Shown here in pieces: positions 8,706-19,028 of a stretch of 64,000 bases of DNA; the first letter of the stretch is position 1; the number at the start of each line of letters is the position of its first letter. The position numbers were made by a program, and so were the translations under genes. Under the pieces are notes generated by a model. That model did not search any database. It saw only the letters and a program-made list of their open reading frames with translations, and was not told the DNA's origin. Source of the DNA: Vulcanimicrobiota bacterium (lineage in GTDB: Bacteria; Vulcanimicrobiota; Xenobia; Xenobiales; JADMJV01); contig JAFKGI010000010.1 in NCBI GenBank assembly GCA_017307785.1, positions 62,001 through 126,000 of the forward strand, given 5' to 3'.

Positions 8706-9248
8706 ATGTTAGATAAGCTAAGTGGTCTACTCGAACGCAAAGCGTTCCTGGCCAAGGTGGATGAAGAGCTGAAACGGGCGGTGCGCTACCGGCGCCCCTT
8801 CGGTTTCCTCATGATCGATCTGGCGCACAACCACTTCAGTCAAGACCGCGACGTCCGCTGGTCCATGGGCTACAGCCTGCTCAAGCAACTGGCCGCCGTT
8901 CTCAAATCAGGCCTGCGCGACGTAGACGTGCTGGGACGGTTTGATGGCGAGGTCTTCGGTGCCGCTCTTCCTGAAACCGACGTAGCCGGTGCGGCAATCG
9001 CCGCAGAAAGAGTACGCAAGACAGTAGCCGACCACTGGTTTATGGGTACAACTCAAGAGGACCGGGTACGCGTGGCCGTCAATGTCGGCTTCGTCACCTT
9101 CCCCGAGCACGGGGATACCATTCAGACCCTGATCGAAGCTTCCAAGGGGGCGCTCGAGAAGGCCAAAACCGAAGGTGGGAACAGGGTTGTCGAAGGTCAG
9201 CGGATCGTAGTCGAAGAGGGCGAGCCTGAGGCCACCCCTCAAGAGTGA
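8706..9248 (+). CDS. Degenerate GGDEF-domain protein
   Basis: 180 residues occupying a single GGDEF fold. The opening LSGLLERKAFLAKVDEELKR matches the usual LTGLxNRRxF, and the first metal Asp is kept (LMIDLAHNHF). The signature itself reads DGEVF at residues 80-84, where GGDEF/GGEEF is expected: the first Gly is Asp and the second acidic residue is Val. Cyclic-di-GMP synthesis is therefore unlikely, and it may bind nucleotide or act as a partner protein. An acidic tail follows. AGGAGG lies four bases before the ATG. Confidence 0.8.
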   Translation: MLDKLSGLLERKAFLAKVDEELKRAVRYRRPFGFLMIDLAHNHFSQDRDVRWSMGYSLLKQLAAVLKSGLRDVDVLGRFDGEVFGAALPETDVAGAAIAAERVRKTVADHWFMGTTQEDRVRVAVNVGFVTFPEHGDTIQTLIEASKGALEKAKTEGGNRVVEGQRIVVEEGEPEATPQE

Positions 9249-9251
9249 CCC

Positions 9252-9281
9252 GGTGTTAACAAGTGTCGCGTTGACAATAAC
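9252..9281 (+). promoter_or_regulatory. Possible LytTR-type double site upstream of wecA
   Basis: GGTGTTAAC (9252-9260) and GACAATAAC (9273-9281) are 21 bases apart. GTTAACAAGT here (9255-9264) is identical to a decamer upstream of the LytTR gene at 55211-55220. The second half-site overlaps the -35 element. Inferred from a single comparison. Confidence 0.25.
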
Positions 9282-9300
9282 TTGAAGCGCGTGCTATGTT
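9271..9300 (+). promoter_or_regulatory. Predicted sigma-70 promoter of wecA-wecB-atp block
   Basis: TTGACA at 9271-9276 (perfect -35) is followed after 18 bases by TATGTT at 9295-9300. The wecA ATG lies 35 bases further on, behind a GAGAGGA ribosome-binding site. Confidence 0.65.
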
Positions 9301-9334
9301 CCCGGCAAATGCAGGTCCTATATGAGAGGAAGCT

Positions 9335-10309
9335 ATGCACGCCACAATTAGTTTGGTAGCGTTCACCCTGGGATGCCTGGGCACACTGGGCATCACCCCC
9401 CTGGTCAAACGCATCGCCACCGCCGCCGGCGCTATCGACCGGCCCAACGCCCGCAAGGTGCACAAGGTGCCCACCCCGCTCTGGGGCGGACTCGGCGTCT
9501 TCCTCTCTCTGGCCGCGGCCATCCTGGCCACGCTAAAAATCTTCTCGGCCGACATCACCATGACGGCCACCAACTGGTCCAACCTGACCGGCATGCTGCT
9601 GGGCAGCCTGATGATTGTCCTCACCGGTATGTGGGACGACCGCTACAACATGAAGGCCAAGTACAAGCTGGTCTGCCAGATTGCCACCGCCCTGGTGATG
9701 TGCAAGTTCGGTATCCGCATCGGCTTTATCACCAGCCTGATGGGCAGCGACTACCTCTTCTTCTCGGAATGGCAAGAATGGGTGCTGACCGTCTTCTGGA
9801 TTGTCGGCATCACCAACGCCATCAACCTGCTGGACGGCCTGGACGGCCTGGTGGCCGGCGTGGCCCTGGGCAGCTCCCTGGTCTTCGGCTTCGTCTCGGC
9901 CCTGCAAGGACAGTGGATGGTCATGGTCGTGATGGCCGCCATCGCCGGCTGCTGCCTGGGCTTCCTGCGCTACAACTTCAATCCCGCCACCATCTTTATG
10001 GGAGACACCGGCAGCCTGCTGCTCGGCCTCAATTTCGCCGGTTGGTCCATCGTGGGCGCCCTCAAGGTAACCCTCTCGCTGACCATGGTCATCCCCATCC
10101 TGATTATGGCGGTGCCGATTTTTGACACCGCCTTCGCCATCGTGCGCCGCGGCCTGGCCCGCCGCCCCATCTTCAGCCCCGACAAAGAGCATCTCCACCA
10201 CCGCCTGCTGGGCATGGGTATGTCCCAGCGCCAGGCCGTAGTGCTGATTTACGGTATCAACATGGCCTTCGGCCTGGCTGGTCTCGCGCTCGCCTACGTC
10301 GTTCACTAA
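9335..10309 (+). CDS. wecA: UDP-GlcNAc:undecaprenyl-phosphate GlcNAc-1-phosphate transferase (WecA/TagO family)
   Basis: 324-residue integral membrane enzyme with about ten hydrophobic helices. It starts surface-polymer synthesis by moving GlcNAc-1-P to undecaprenyl phosphate. Family motifs: DRPNARKVHKVPTPLWGG, Asp101-Asp102 in GMWDDRYN, NAINLLDGLDGL, FMGDTGSLLLG and the WecA-type HLHHRLL loop that separates it from MraY. It lies ten bases before wecB/mnaA, which supplies or edits UDP-HexNAc sugars, so the pair probably feeds an O-antigen- or teichoic-like polymer. Confidence 0.92.
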   Translation: MHATISLVAFTLGCLGTLGITPLVKRIATAAGAIDRPNARKVHKVPTPLWGGLGVFLSLAAAILATLKIFSADITMTATNWSNLTGMLLGSLMIVLTGMWDDRYNMKAKYKLVCQIATALVMCKFGIRIGFITSLMGSDYLFFSEWQEWVLTVFWIVGITNAINLLDGLDGLVAGVALGSSLVFGFVSALQGQWMVMVVMAAIAGCCLGFLRYNFNPATIFMGDTGSLLLGLNFAGWSIVGALKVTLSLTMVIPILIMAVPIFDTAFAIVRRGLARRPIFSPDKEHLHHRLLGMGMSQRQAVVLIYGINMAFGLAGLALAYVVH

Positions 10310-10318
10310 GAGGTTCTG

Positions 10319-11485
10319 ATGCCTGCGCCCATCCGGGTAATGAGTGTATTCGGGACCCGCCCGGAAGCGATCAAGATGGCACCAGTCCTGCTGGCGCTAG
10401 AAAAAGACCCCCACTTCACCCCTATCCACGTGGCCACCGGCCAGCACCGCGAAATGCTGGACCAGGTACTCGACCTCTTCGGCATCAAGCCCCACGTTGA
10501 CCTGAATATCATGGAGCCCAACCAGACGCTCTATGGCATCACCCGCAAAGCCCTCGAAGGCCTCGAAATGGAGATCCTGGCCCAAAAGCCAGACCTGATC
10601 CTGGTGCAGGGCGACACCACCACCGCCTTTGTGGCCGGCCTGGCCGGTTTCTACGCCAAGGTGCCGGTCGGACATGTGGAAGCCGGATTGCGCACCCACA
10701 ACGTCTACGACCCTTTCCCGGAAGAGATGAATCGACGACTGCTCAGCCAGTTGACCGACCTGCATTTCGCCCCCACGGAGAGCTCTTGCGAAAACCTGCT
10801 CAAGGAAGGCTTTCCGAAAGAGAAGATCGGCATCACCGGCAACACCGTGACCGACGCCCTGTTGAGCATTGCGGCCGGACTACCCGAGGGACTGCCGGCC
10901 GATTTGCCCCAAATCAGCCCGGACAAGCGCATGATTTTGGTGGAAACGCACCGACGTGAAAATCTCGGTACACCAATGCAGGAAATCTGTACAGCCTTGA
11001 GAACGATTGTGAATGATTTCACAAACTGTGAGATCATCTTCAGCGTGCACAAGAACCCTAAGGTTCGTGAAGTCGTGTTCCCAGCGCTCCAAGGGGTGGA
11101 GCGTGTTCACCTGATCGAGCCGGTGGATTACACCACTCTCATTCGGTTGATGCGCGCCAGTACCTTGATTCTCACCGACTCCGGTGGCATTCAAGAGGAA
11201 GCGCCCTCGCTGGGCAAGCCGGTACTGGTGCTACGCAAGACCACCGAACGACCCGAGGGCGTGCACGCCGGGGTAGCCAAGTTGGTGGGCACCGACCAGA
11301 GCGTCATTGTTTCGGAAGCGTCCCGCCTACTATCTGATTCCCAGGCCTACCAGGCCATGAGTCAGGTGGCCAGTCCTTATGGTGACGGCCGGGCGGCCGA
11401 GCGAATCTTGGCCGCCATCCGTCATCGCTTCGGAATTGACGCCGACCGGCCGCGGGATTTTGCTCCCGCCTCAGGTCGTGGCTAA
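10319..11485 (+). CDS. wecB: UDP-N-acetylglucosamine 2-epimerase (non-hydrolysing)
   Basis: 388 residues. It interconverts UDP-GlcNAc and UDP-ManNAc. Visible motifs are FGTRPEAIKMAPV at the N-terminus, QGDTTTAF, GHVEAGLRT, FPEEMNRRL, ETHRRENLG, SVHKNP and TDSGGIQEEAPSLGKPVLVLR, covering the complete GT-B-like fold and both active-site clusters. It sits between wecA and the atp genes; mnaA next to atpI is also the arrangement in Bacillus. The stop codon directly abuts the next ATG. Confidence 0.95.
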   Translation: MPAPIRVMSVFGTRPEAIKMAPVLLALEKDPHFTPIHVATGQHREMLDQVLDLFGIKPHVDLNIMEPNQTLYGITRKALEGLEMEILAQKPDLILVQGDTTTAFVAGLAGFYAKVPVGHVEAGLRTHNVYDPFPEEMNRRLLSQLTDLHFAPTESSCENLLKEGFPKEKIGITGNTVTDALLSIAAGLPEGLPADLPQISPDKRMILVETHRRENLGTPMQEICTALRTIVNDFTNCEIIFSVHKNPKVREVVFPALQGVERVHLIEPVDYTTLIRLMRASTLILTDSGGIQEEAPSLGKPVLVLRKTTERPEGVHAGVAKLVGTDQSVIVSEASRLLSDSQAYQAMSQVASPYGDGRAAERILAAIRHRFGIDADRPRDFAPASGRG

Positions 11486-11770
11486 ATGAGCGAGCCGGAC
11501 GAGTTCGAGGATCTGCAACAGCAAATCCAACGCCTCAAAGGCACGCCCGAAAAGAAATCAGAGACGAGCGGACAGATGGCCGGAATGGGCCTGGTCTTCT
11601 CTCTCGGATTCACGGTACTCGGCGCACTGATGGCCGGCGAACATTTTGGCCGCTATCTCAGTGAAAAAGCAGGGAATCCGCAATACGCTATGGTAGGGTG
11701 GGGCCTCGGTCTGGGGTTAGCCGTTGTGGGAGCATACTTTATGCTCCGCCCCTACCTGAAACAGCAATGA
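11486..11770 (+). CDS. AtpZ/AtpI-type ATP synthase accessory protein
   Basis: 94 residues with a short charged N-terminus and two transmembrane helices (AGMGLVFSLGFTVLGALMAGEHFGRYL and VGWGLGLGLAVVGAYFMLRPYL). The first helix followed by GxxLxxK-like residues matches the F0F1-ATPase_gene1 (AtpZ) family encoded just before atpB. Such proteins help assembly of the c-ring or Mg2+/Ca2+ transport; the role here is inferred from position. It overlaps the next gene by four bases (ATGA). Confidence 0.8.
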   Translation: MSEPDEFEDLQQQIQRLKGTPEKKSETSGQMAGMGLVFSLGFTVLGALMAGEHFGRYLSEKAGNPQYAMVGWGLGLGLAVVGAYFMLRPYLKQQ

Positions 11771-12042
11771 TTTCAGCAGGGCTGGCGCTGGGTTTCCTGG
11801 TGGCCGGACTGCACTGGTGGTTGTTCGCCGCGCAACGCAAGTCGCTCGGGGGAAGCTTCACCACTCGGTACGTCCTCTGGACGTTCGCCGGGCGCTGGGG
11901 ACTGACCATCGCACTCGCGGTTCTCTGCTTGCAGGGGCTGCGGGCAAACTACGTAGATTTTATGACCGGATTTCTGGCGGCCTCGCTGGCAGTCAGAATC
12001 AAAGGAGTCCTGAATGTTAGGAAGTCTCATACTCGCGAATGA
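11767..12042 (+). CDS. atpI: ATP synthase subunit I / AtpR-like membrane protein
   Basis: 91 residues from ATG 11767, which shares ATGA with the upstream gene. Three or four hydrophobic helices are visible, with a basic loop after the first (WWLFAAQRKSLGG) and FMTGFLAASLAVRIKGVL at the end. The layout resembles the ATP synthase I/AtpR families that aid c-ring assembly. Its last 29 bases overlap atpB. The exact subfamily is uncertain. Confidence 0.75.
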   Translation: MISAGLALGFLVAGLHWWLFAAQRKSLGGSFTTRYVLWTFAGRWGLTIALAVLCLQGLRANYVDFMTGFLAASLAVRIKGVLNVRKSHTRE

Positions 12043-12940
12043 AGCCGCCAGGCACGGTGGTGGAATCGGCTGGCACGAAATGTCGCTACTGTGGTCGTCG
12101 GCCATCGTCATCGGCATCATCGTAGGCACGGCCATCGTGGCTCGCGGACAAGCCGGACTGGTTCCCAAAGGAACGGCCGCCGTCTACGAGCACATCTTCG
12201 ACTGGCTGGAAAGCCTGGCCGTCGGAATGATGGGCAAGACCGGTCGTCGCTTCGTGCCGCTGGCCTGCAGCTTCTTCCTCTACATTCTGATGTGTAGCTG
12301 GCTGGGACTGTTGCCCTGGCCGGTCTTCCACGAAGGACACGCCGAAGTGGCCGCCTTCGACAATCCGGCCTCCTCGATCAGCACCACCCTGGCTCTGGCC
12401 CTGCTGGCCGTGCTCTCGTTCAACTTGATCGGCCTGCGTCACGCTGTGGCTCCTCCGGTTGAGGGTCATCACCATCACCACCACGGTGAAGGTCACGACC
12501 ACGACCACGCCCACGGCGATCACGACCACCACCACGGCCCCACCGGCATCGCCGGCTTCTTCTCCTGGGTGGCCAAGTTCATCGACCCGGTTCCGGCCAT
12601 CTACCGCGACCTGGGCGGCCCGCTCAAAGCGCTGGCCATCCCGATGTTCTTCCTCTTCCTCTTGATCAACATCCTGGAACGCTTCATCCCCCTCGTATCG
12701 CTTTCTCTGCGTCTGTTCGGCAACATGTCGGCCAAGCACACCGTGAAAGTCAGCCTGCTCACCATCCTCGAGCAGCTCATCCACGACGGCGGCTTCTTCA
12801 ACTGGTTCCTGGCCCTGATCATCTTCGGCTCGACCTGCTTCGTGGCGCTGCTCGGCGCCCTGGCCGGCTTCTTGCAAGCAATGATTTTCACAGTCTTGTT
12901 TCTGAGTTACATCGCTCACGCGGTGCACACAGATCATTAA
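12014..12940 (+). CDS. atpB: F0 ATP synthase subunit a with His-rich loop
   Basis: 308-residue membrane stator subunit that forms the proton half-channels against the c-ring. The essential Arg is Arg233 in SLSLRLFGNMSAKH. Hydrophobic segments cover about 25-45, 80-100, 122-142, 205-225 and 255-305. Between the third segment and the channel helices lies an insertion of 14 histidines within residues 152-174, including six in a row followed by alternating His/Asp/Gly. Such a stretch is not part of the usual subunit a. The ATG lies inside the end of atpI. Confidence 0.94.
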   Translation: MLGSLILANEAARHGGGIGWHEMSLLWSSAIVIGIIVGTAIVARGQAGLVPKGTAAVYEHIFDWLESLAVGMMGKTGRRFVPLACSFFLYILMCSWLGLLPWPVFHEGHAEVAAFDNPASSISTTLALALLAVLSFNLIGLRHAVAPPVEGHHHHHHGEGHDHDHAHGDHDHHHGPTGIAGFFSWVAKFIDPVPAIYRDLGGPLKALAIPMFFLFLLINILERFIPLVSLSLRLFGNMSAKHTVKVSLLTILEQLIHDGGFFNWFLALIIFGSTCFVALLGALAGFLQAMIFTVLFLSYIAHAVHTDH

Positions 12941-13201
<261 letters not shown>

Positions 13202-13243
13202 ATAGCAGTCTATTCGGGCCCAAGGCCCCTTGAGGTATAGAGC

Positions 13244-13741
13244 ATGGAAGCAATCACTAATTTCCTCGAAAGCCTGCACTTTTCACCCATCGTGTTCGGC
13301 CTTCAGATCATTCTCTTTCTGGGATTTCACATGACCATGAAGACGCTGATCTATGATCCCATCGTCAACGCTCGCAACCAACGCGAGGGTCGCATCGAGG
13401 GGCACCTGGCCAAGGCGGAGGCCGCCGCGGCCAACGCCAAAGGCCTGAAGCTACGCTACGAAGAGGAAATCAAGGCGCAGCGTCTGGTTCTGGCTCAGGA
13501 GCTCAAGGACGCCACGGAGAAATCCGAAAAGGCTGCTGCCGAGCGTCTGCAGCAGGCGCGGGACGAAGCCGGTAAACTTACCGACGACGCCAACGCCCGT
13601 CTGGACGACGAAGAAAAGCAGCTCAAAGCAAGCATGGATCAAGAAGCGGGCAAGCTGGCTCTGGCCGTGGCCGGTCAGGTCGTCCGCAACAGTCTGTCGG
13701 AAGACGCTCAGGGCCGGGTCCTGGCGCAGTTGAAAGGGTAA
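13244..13741 (+). CDS. atpF: F0 ATP synthase subunit b (first copy)
   Basis: 165 residues: one N-terminal transmembrane helix (about 13-35, FSPIVFGLQIILFLGFHM) followed by a long Ala/Glu/Lys-rich coiled coil that forms the peripheral stalk. The early YDPIVNARNQREGRIEGHLAKAEAA is the usual b-subunit sequence after the membrane. A second, different b-type gene follows directly, so the stalk is probably a b/b' heterodimer, as in cyanobacteria and some other phyla. Confidence 0.92.
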   Translation: MEAITNFLESLHFSPIVFGLQIILFLGFHMTMKTLIYDPIVNARNQREGRIEGHLAKAEAAAANAKGLKLRYEEEIKAQRLVLAQELKDATEKSEKAAAERLQQARDEAGKLTDDANARLDDEEKQLKASMDQEAGKLALAVAGQVVRNSLSEDAQGRVLAQLKG

Positions 13742-13744
13742 GCC

Positions 13745-14227
13745 ATGGAGTTTGATGCCTTTGGCTTTTTCATCTCGATTCTCAACTTTGGCGTAATGTT
13801 CGCCCTCTTCTACCACGTGGTCATAACCCCGATGGAAGAAGCGGTGGTCGTGCGCCGCAAGAAAGTGACCAGCCGCCTGGATGAAATCCGCGGCACACTG
13901 GCTGCCGCCGAAAAGTTGGAGAGCGAGACGAAGAGTCAGTTTGCCAAACTAGAAGCCGAAAAGGCAGAGATGCGCCAGTCCGCCGAGCACGAAATTGCTC
14001 GCGTGCAAGAGCAGCTCACGACCAACGCGGAACGGGATGCCCAACATCTGGTGGCCAAGACCCAACGCGAGCTGGATAAGAACCGCCTGGAAGTCCTGGC
14101 GGCTCTCAACCAGCAAATGACCGACCGGGCCATGACTCAGGTTGAAAGCTTGCTCAGCAAAGCCTTCGACAAGCAGGCTCAGCAGGCCAGCGCCGTTCAG
14201 GTGCTGGGGAAAGTGGGGGCCAAGTGA
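13745..14227 (+). CDS. atpF: F0 ATP synthase subunit b (second copy, b')
   Basis: 160 residues: N-terminal hydrophobic helix (about 5-28, FGFFISILNFGVMFALFYHVVI) followed by a long charged coiled coil with RRKKVTSRLDEIRGTLAAAEKLE. It differs clearly from the first b copy (its membrane segment starts with a different motif), so this is a paired b/b' system rather than a recent duplication. Its TGA overlaps the GTG of atpH (GTGA). Confidence 0.9.
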   Translation: MEFDAFGFFISILNFGVMFALFYHVVITPMEEAVVVRRKKVTSRLDEIRGTLAAAEKLESETKSQFAKLEAEKAEMRQSAEHEIARVQEQLTTNAERDAQHLVAKTQRELDKNRLEVLAALNQQMTDRAMTQVESLLSKAFDKQAQQASAVQVLGKVGAK

Positions 14228-14781
14228 TCAACGCAATCGGCGTTCGCTACGCTCAAGCCCTCTTTGATATGGCCAAAGCCAAAAACCAGGTCGACACGCA
14301 GTTGGCCGAACTGGTCAAGGTCCAGGTCATCTTCCGCGAGCACCAGTCCCTGGTGCGCGCTCTGCAGTCGCCGACCGTTCCCTCACCGGTGAAGAAGTCG
14401 ATTCTTCAAAAGGTGCTGACCGGCCGGGTCGACGCGAACACTCTGCACTTCTTTTACGTGCTGGTGGACAAAGGCCGCGAAGTCTATGTGGACTCGGTGG
14501 TCGACTCGTACAAGGAACTGGTGCGCCAGTCCCGTGACGAAGTCAAGGTGGTCGTGCAGTCGGCCGACAAGCTCGACGCCTCGCTGATTCAGCAGGTTGA
14601 AGCGAGCATGAAGAGCTACACCGGCAAAAAGGTGGAGCTTGAATTCGAGGTAGTCCCGGAACTGTTGGGCGGACTGGTGTTCCGCATCGGGGACCGCATC
14701 ATCGACGGAAGCGTCCGTCACCAACTGAACCAGATTCATGAGCGGCTCGCTAAAGCGGGTGCCGCCGCCGTAGGAGGCTAA
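14224..14781 (+). CDS. atpH: F1 ATP synthase subunit delta
   Basis: 185 residues, GTG start overlapping the previous stop. Delta (OSCP) joins the peripheral stalk to the top of the alpha3-beta3 ring. The N-terminal helical domain (RYAQALFDMAKAKNQ) and the C-terminal end DRIIDGSVRHQLNQIHERL, equivalent to the family signature GxxxxxGSxxxxLxxL, are both present. It is followed by atpA after three bases. Confidence 0.92.
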   Translation: MINAIGVRYAQALFDMAKAKNQVDTQLAELVKVQVIFREHQSLVRALQSPTVPSPVKKSILQKVLTGRVDANTLHFFYVLVDKGREVYVDSVVDSYKELVRQSRDEVKVVVQSADKLDASLIQQVEASMKSYTGKKVELEFEVVPELLGGLVFRIGDRIIDGSVRHQLNQIHERLAKAGAAAVGG

Positions 14782-14784
14782 GCA

Positions 14785-16305
14785 ATGGCGATTCGTGCCG
14801 AAGAAATTTCCGACATTCTGATCAAAGAGATCGAAGGCTACCAGCCCGACGTCAAGGAGCAGCCGTATGGCACGGTCATCCAGGTGGGCGACAACATCGC
14901 CACCGTCTACGGCCTGCGCTCGGTGCGCTTCGGCGAATTGCTGAAGTTCGAAACCGGTCAGTTGGGTCTGGCTATGAACCTGGAAGAAGACACCATCGGC
15001 GTCGTGGTTCTGGGAACGGACAGTGACATCAAGGAAGGCCACCGCGTCGAATCGACCGGTCGCATCAGCGAAGTCCCCGTAGGTGATGCGATGCTCGGAC
15101 GCGTGGTCAACGCACTGGGTGAAGCCATCGACGGTAAAGGCGCCATCGTTACCGACGCGACCCGCACCCTGGAGTTCACGGCTCCCATCGTTCCCGAGCG
15201 CCAACCGGTGCACGAGCCGATGACCACGGGCGTCAAAGCTATCGACGCACTCGTGCCCATCGGCCGCGGCCAGCGTCAGCTGATCATCGGTGACCGCCAG
15301 ACCGGCAAAACCGCCATCGCGCTCGACGCCATCATCAACCAGAAAGACACCGGCGTGCTGTGCGTCTACGTGGCGATCGGCCAGAAGACCAACACGATTT
15401 CCTCCATCGTGGAAGACCTGCGCCGCTACGACGCTCTGAACCACACGGTCATCGTCGCCGCTACCGCCAACGATCCGCCATCGATGCTCTACCTGGCCGC
15501 CTACACCGGCTGCGCCATCGCCGAGCACATGATGTATGCCGGCAAGCACGTGCTCATCATCTATGATGACCTCACCAAGCACGCCAAAGCCTACCGCGAA
15601 ATCTCGCTGCTGCTGCGCCGTCCTCCCGGACGTGAAGCTTACCCGGGCGACGTGTTCTTCTTGCACTCCCGCCTGCTCGAGCGCGCTGCCAAGCTGAGCG
15701 ACGAAATGGGCAAGGGCTCGATGACGGCTCTGCCCATCATCGAAACCCAGCTGGGCGACGTGTCCGCTTACATTCCCACCAACGTGATTTCCATCACCGA
15801 CGGCCAGATCTATCTGGACACCGACCAGTTCTACCAGGGTATCCGCCCGGCTGTAGACGTCGGCCTGTCGGTATCCCGCGTCGGCGGCGCCGCCCAAATC
15901 AAGGCGATGAAGAGCGTGGCCGGACCGCTGCGTCTCGACCTGGCCCAGTATCGCAACCTGGCTGCTTACACCAAGCTGTCGGCGGACGAACTGGACAAAG
16001 CCAGCCGCGATCAGCTGACTCGTGGTGAGCGCATCACCGCCGTGCTCAAGCAGAAGCAGTTCGTGCCCATGCCGGTGGAAAAAGAAGTGGCCATCATTTA
16101 CGCGGCCACCAAGGGCTACCTGGACGAGCTCCCGCTCAACAGCGTGGAGCGCTTCGAGGAAGGCTTCCACACCTTCGTGGCCGAGAAGCACCCGACCATC
16201 AGCTCGACCATCAAAGAGAAGAAAGCCGTGACCCCCGAGGTCGAGGCCTCCCTCAAGGAAGCCCTCACGGCCTACGTCAAGCAATTTAAGGCGACTCTGA
16301 GCTAA
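14785..16305 (+). CDS. atpA: F1 ATP synthase subunit alpha
   Basis: 506 residues, the normal length. The non-catalytic nucleotide site has Walker A GDRQTGKT at 169-176; the Arg-finger region is [14 protein letters not shown]. The N-terminal crown has the [13 protein letters not shown] helix that contacts delta. No unusual features. Long reading frames on the opposite strand here are GC-driven shadows. Confidence 0.98.
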   Translation: MAIRAEEISDILIKEIEGYQPDVKEQPYGTVIQVGDNIATVYGLRSVRFGELLKFETGQLGLAMNLEEDTIGVVVLGTDSDIKEGHRVESTGRISEVPVGDAMLGRVVNALGEAIDGKGAIVTDATRTLEFTAPIVPERQPVHEPMTTGVKAIDALVPIGRGQRQLIIGDRQTGKTAIALDAIINQKDTGVLCVYVAIGQKTNTISSIVEDLRRYDALNHTVIVAATANDPPSMLYLAAYTGCAIAEHMMYAGKHVLIIYDDLTKHAKAYREISLLLRRPPGREAYPGDVFFLHSRLLERAAKLSDEMGKGSMTALPIIETQLGDVSAYIPTNVISITDGQIYLDTDQFYQGIRPAVDVGLSVSRVGGAAQIKAMKSVAGPLRLDLAQYRNLAAYTKLSADELDKASRDQLTRGERITAVLKQKQFVPMPVEKEVAIIYAATKGYLDELPLNSVERFEEGFHTFVAEKHPTISSTIKEKKAVTPEVEASLKEALTAYVKQFKATLS

Positions 16306-16309
16306 GCAC

Positions 16310-18635
<2,326 letters not shown>

Positions 18636-18636
<1 letters not shown>

Positions 18637-19019
18637 TGTCGGTTCTGACCGTCGAAGTCGTCACTCCGGAGGCGCTCAAATTCACCGGACAGGCCCGTCA
18701 GGTGCAGTTGCCCGGCGTGCTCGGCGAGATGGGCGTTCTGCCCAATCACGAGCCGCTGGTCAGCATGCTTAACCCCGGCGTGGTCGAGGTGCGTTCGACC
18801 GAGGGGAACCGTATTTTTGCGGTAGCCCAAGGTTTTGCCACCATCCAGAACAACAAAGTGGTGTGCCTGGTGGACGACGCTGTCGAAGCCGGTAAGGTCA
18901 ACACCGCCAAGGTGACGGAAGAAGTCGCCCGTCTGGAGCGTGAGCTGGCCGAGAGCAACGATGAGCGCACCCGCAATCATCTGGCCTTCCTCAAAGCTCA
19001 ACTGTCCCTGAAAGGTTAA
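18636..19019 (+). CDS. atpC: F1 ATP synthase subunit epsilon
   Basis: 127 residues. The N-terminal beta-sandwich (LTVEVVTPEALKFTGQARQVQLPGVLGEMGVLPNHEPL) and the two C-terminal helices (VARLERELAESNDERTRNHLAFLKAQL) are both present, so the inhibitory C-terminal arm is retained. It ends the atp operon, with murA nine bases downstream. Confidence 0.95.
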
Positions 19020-19028
19020 GCAACGCGC

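Noticed and set aside
12467..12484. Hexahistidine codons as vector or tag contamination
   Set aside because: The His run continues into a longer His/Asp/Gly stretch in the middle of an intact atpB within a normal operon. No vector-like sequence surrounds it.
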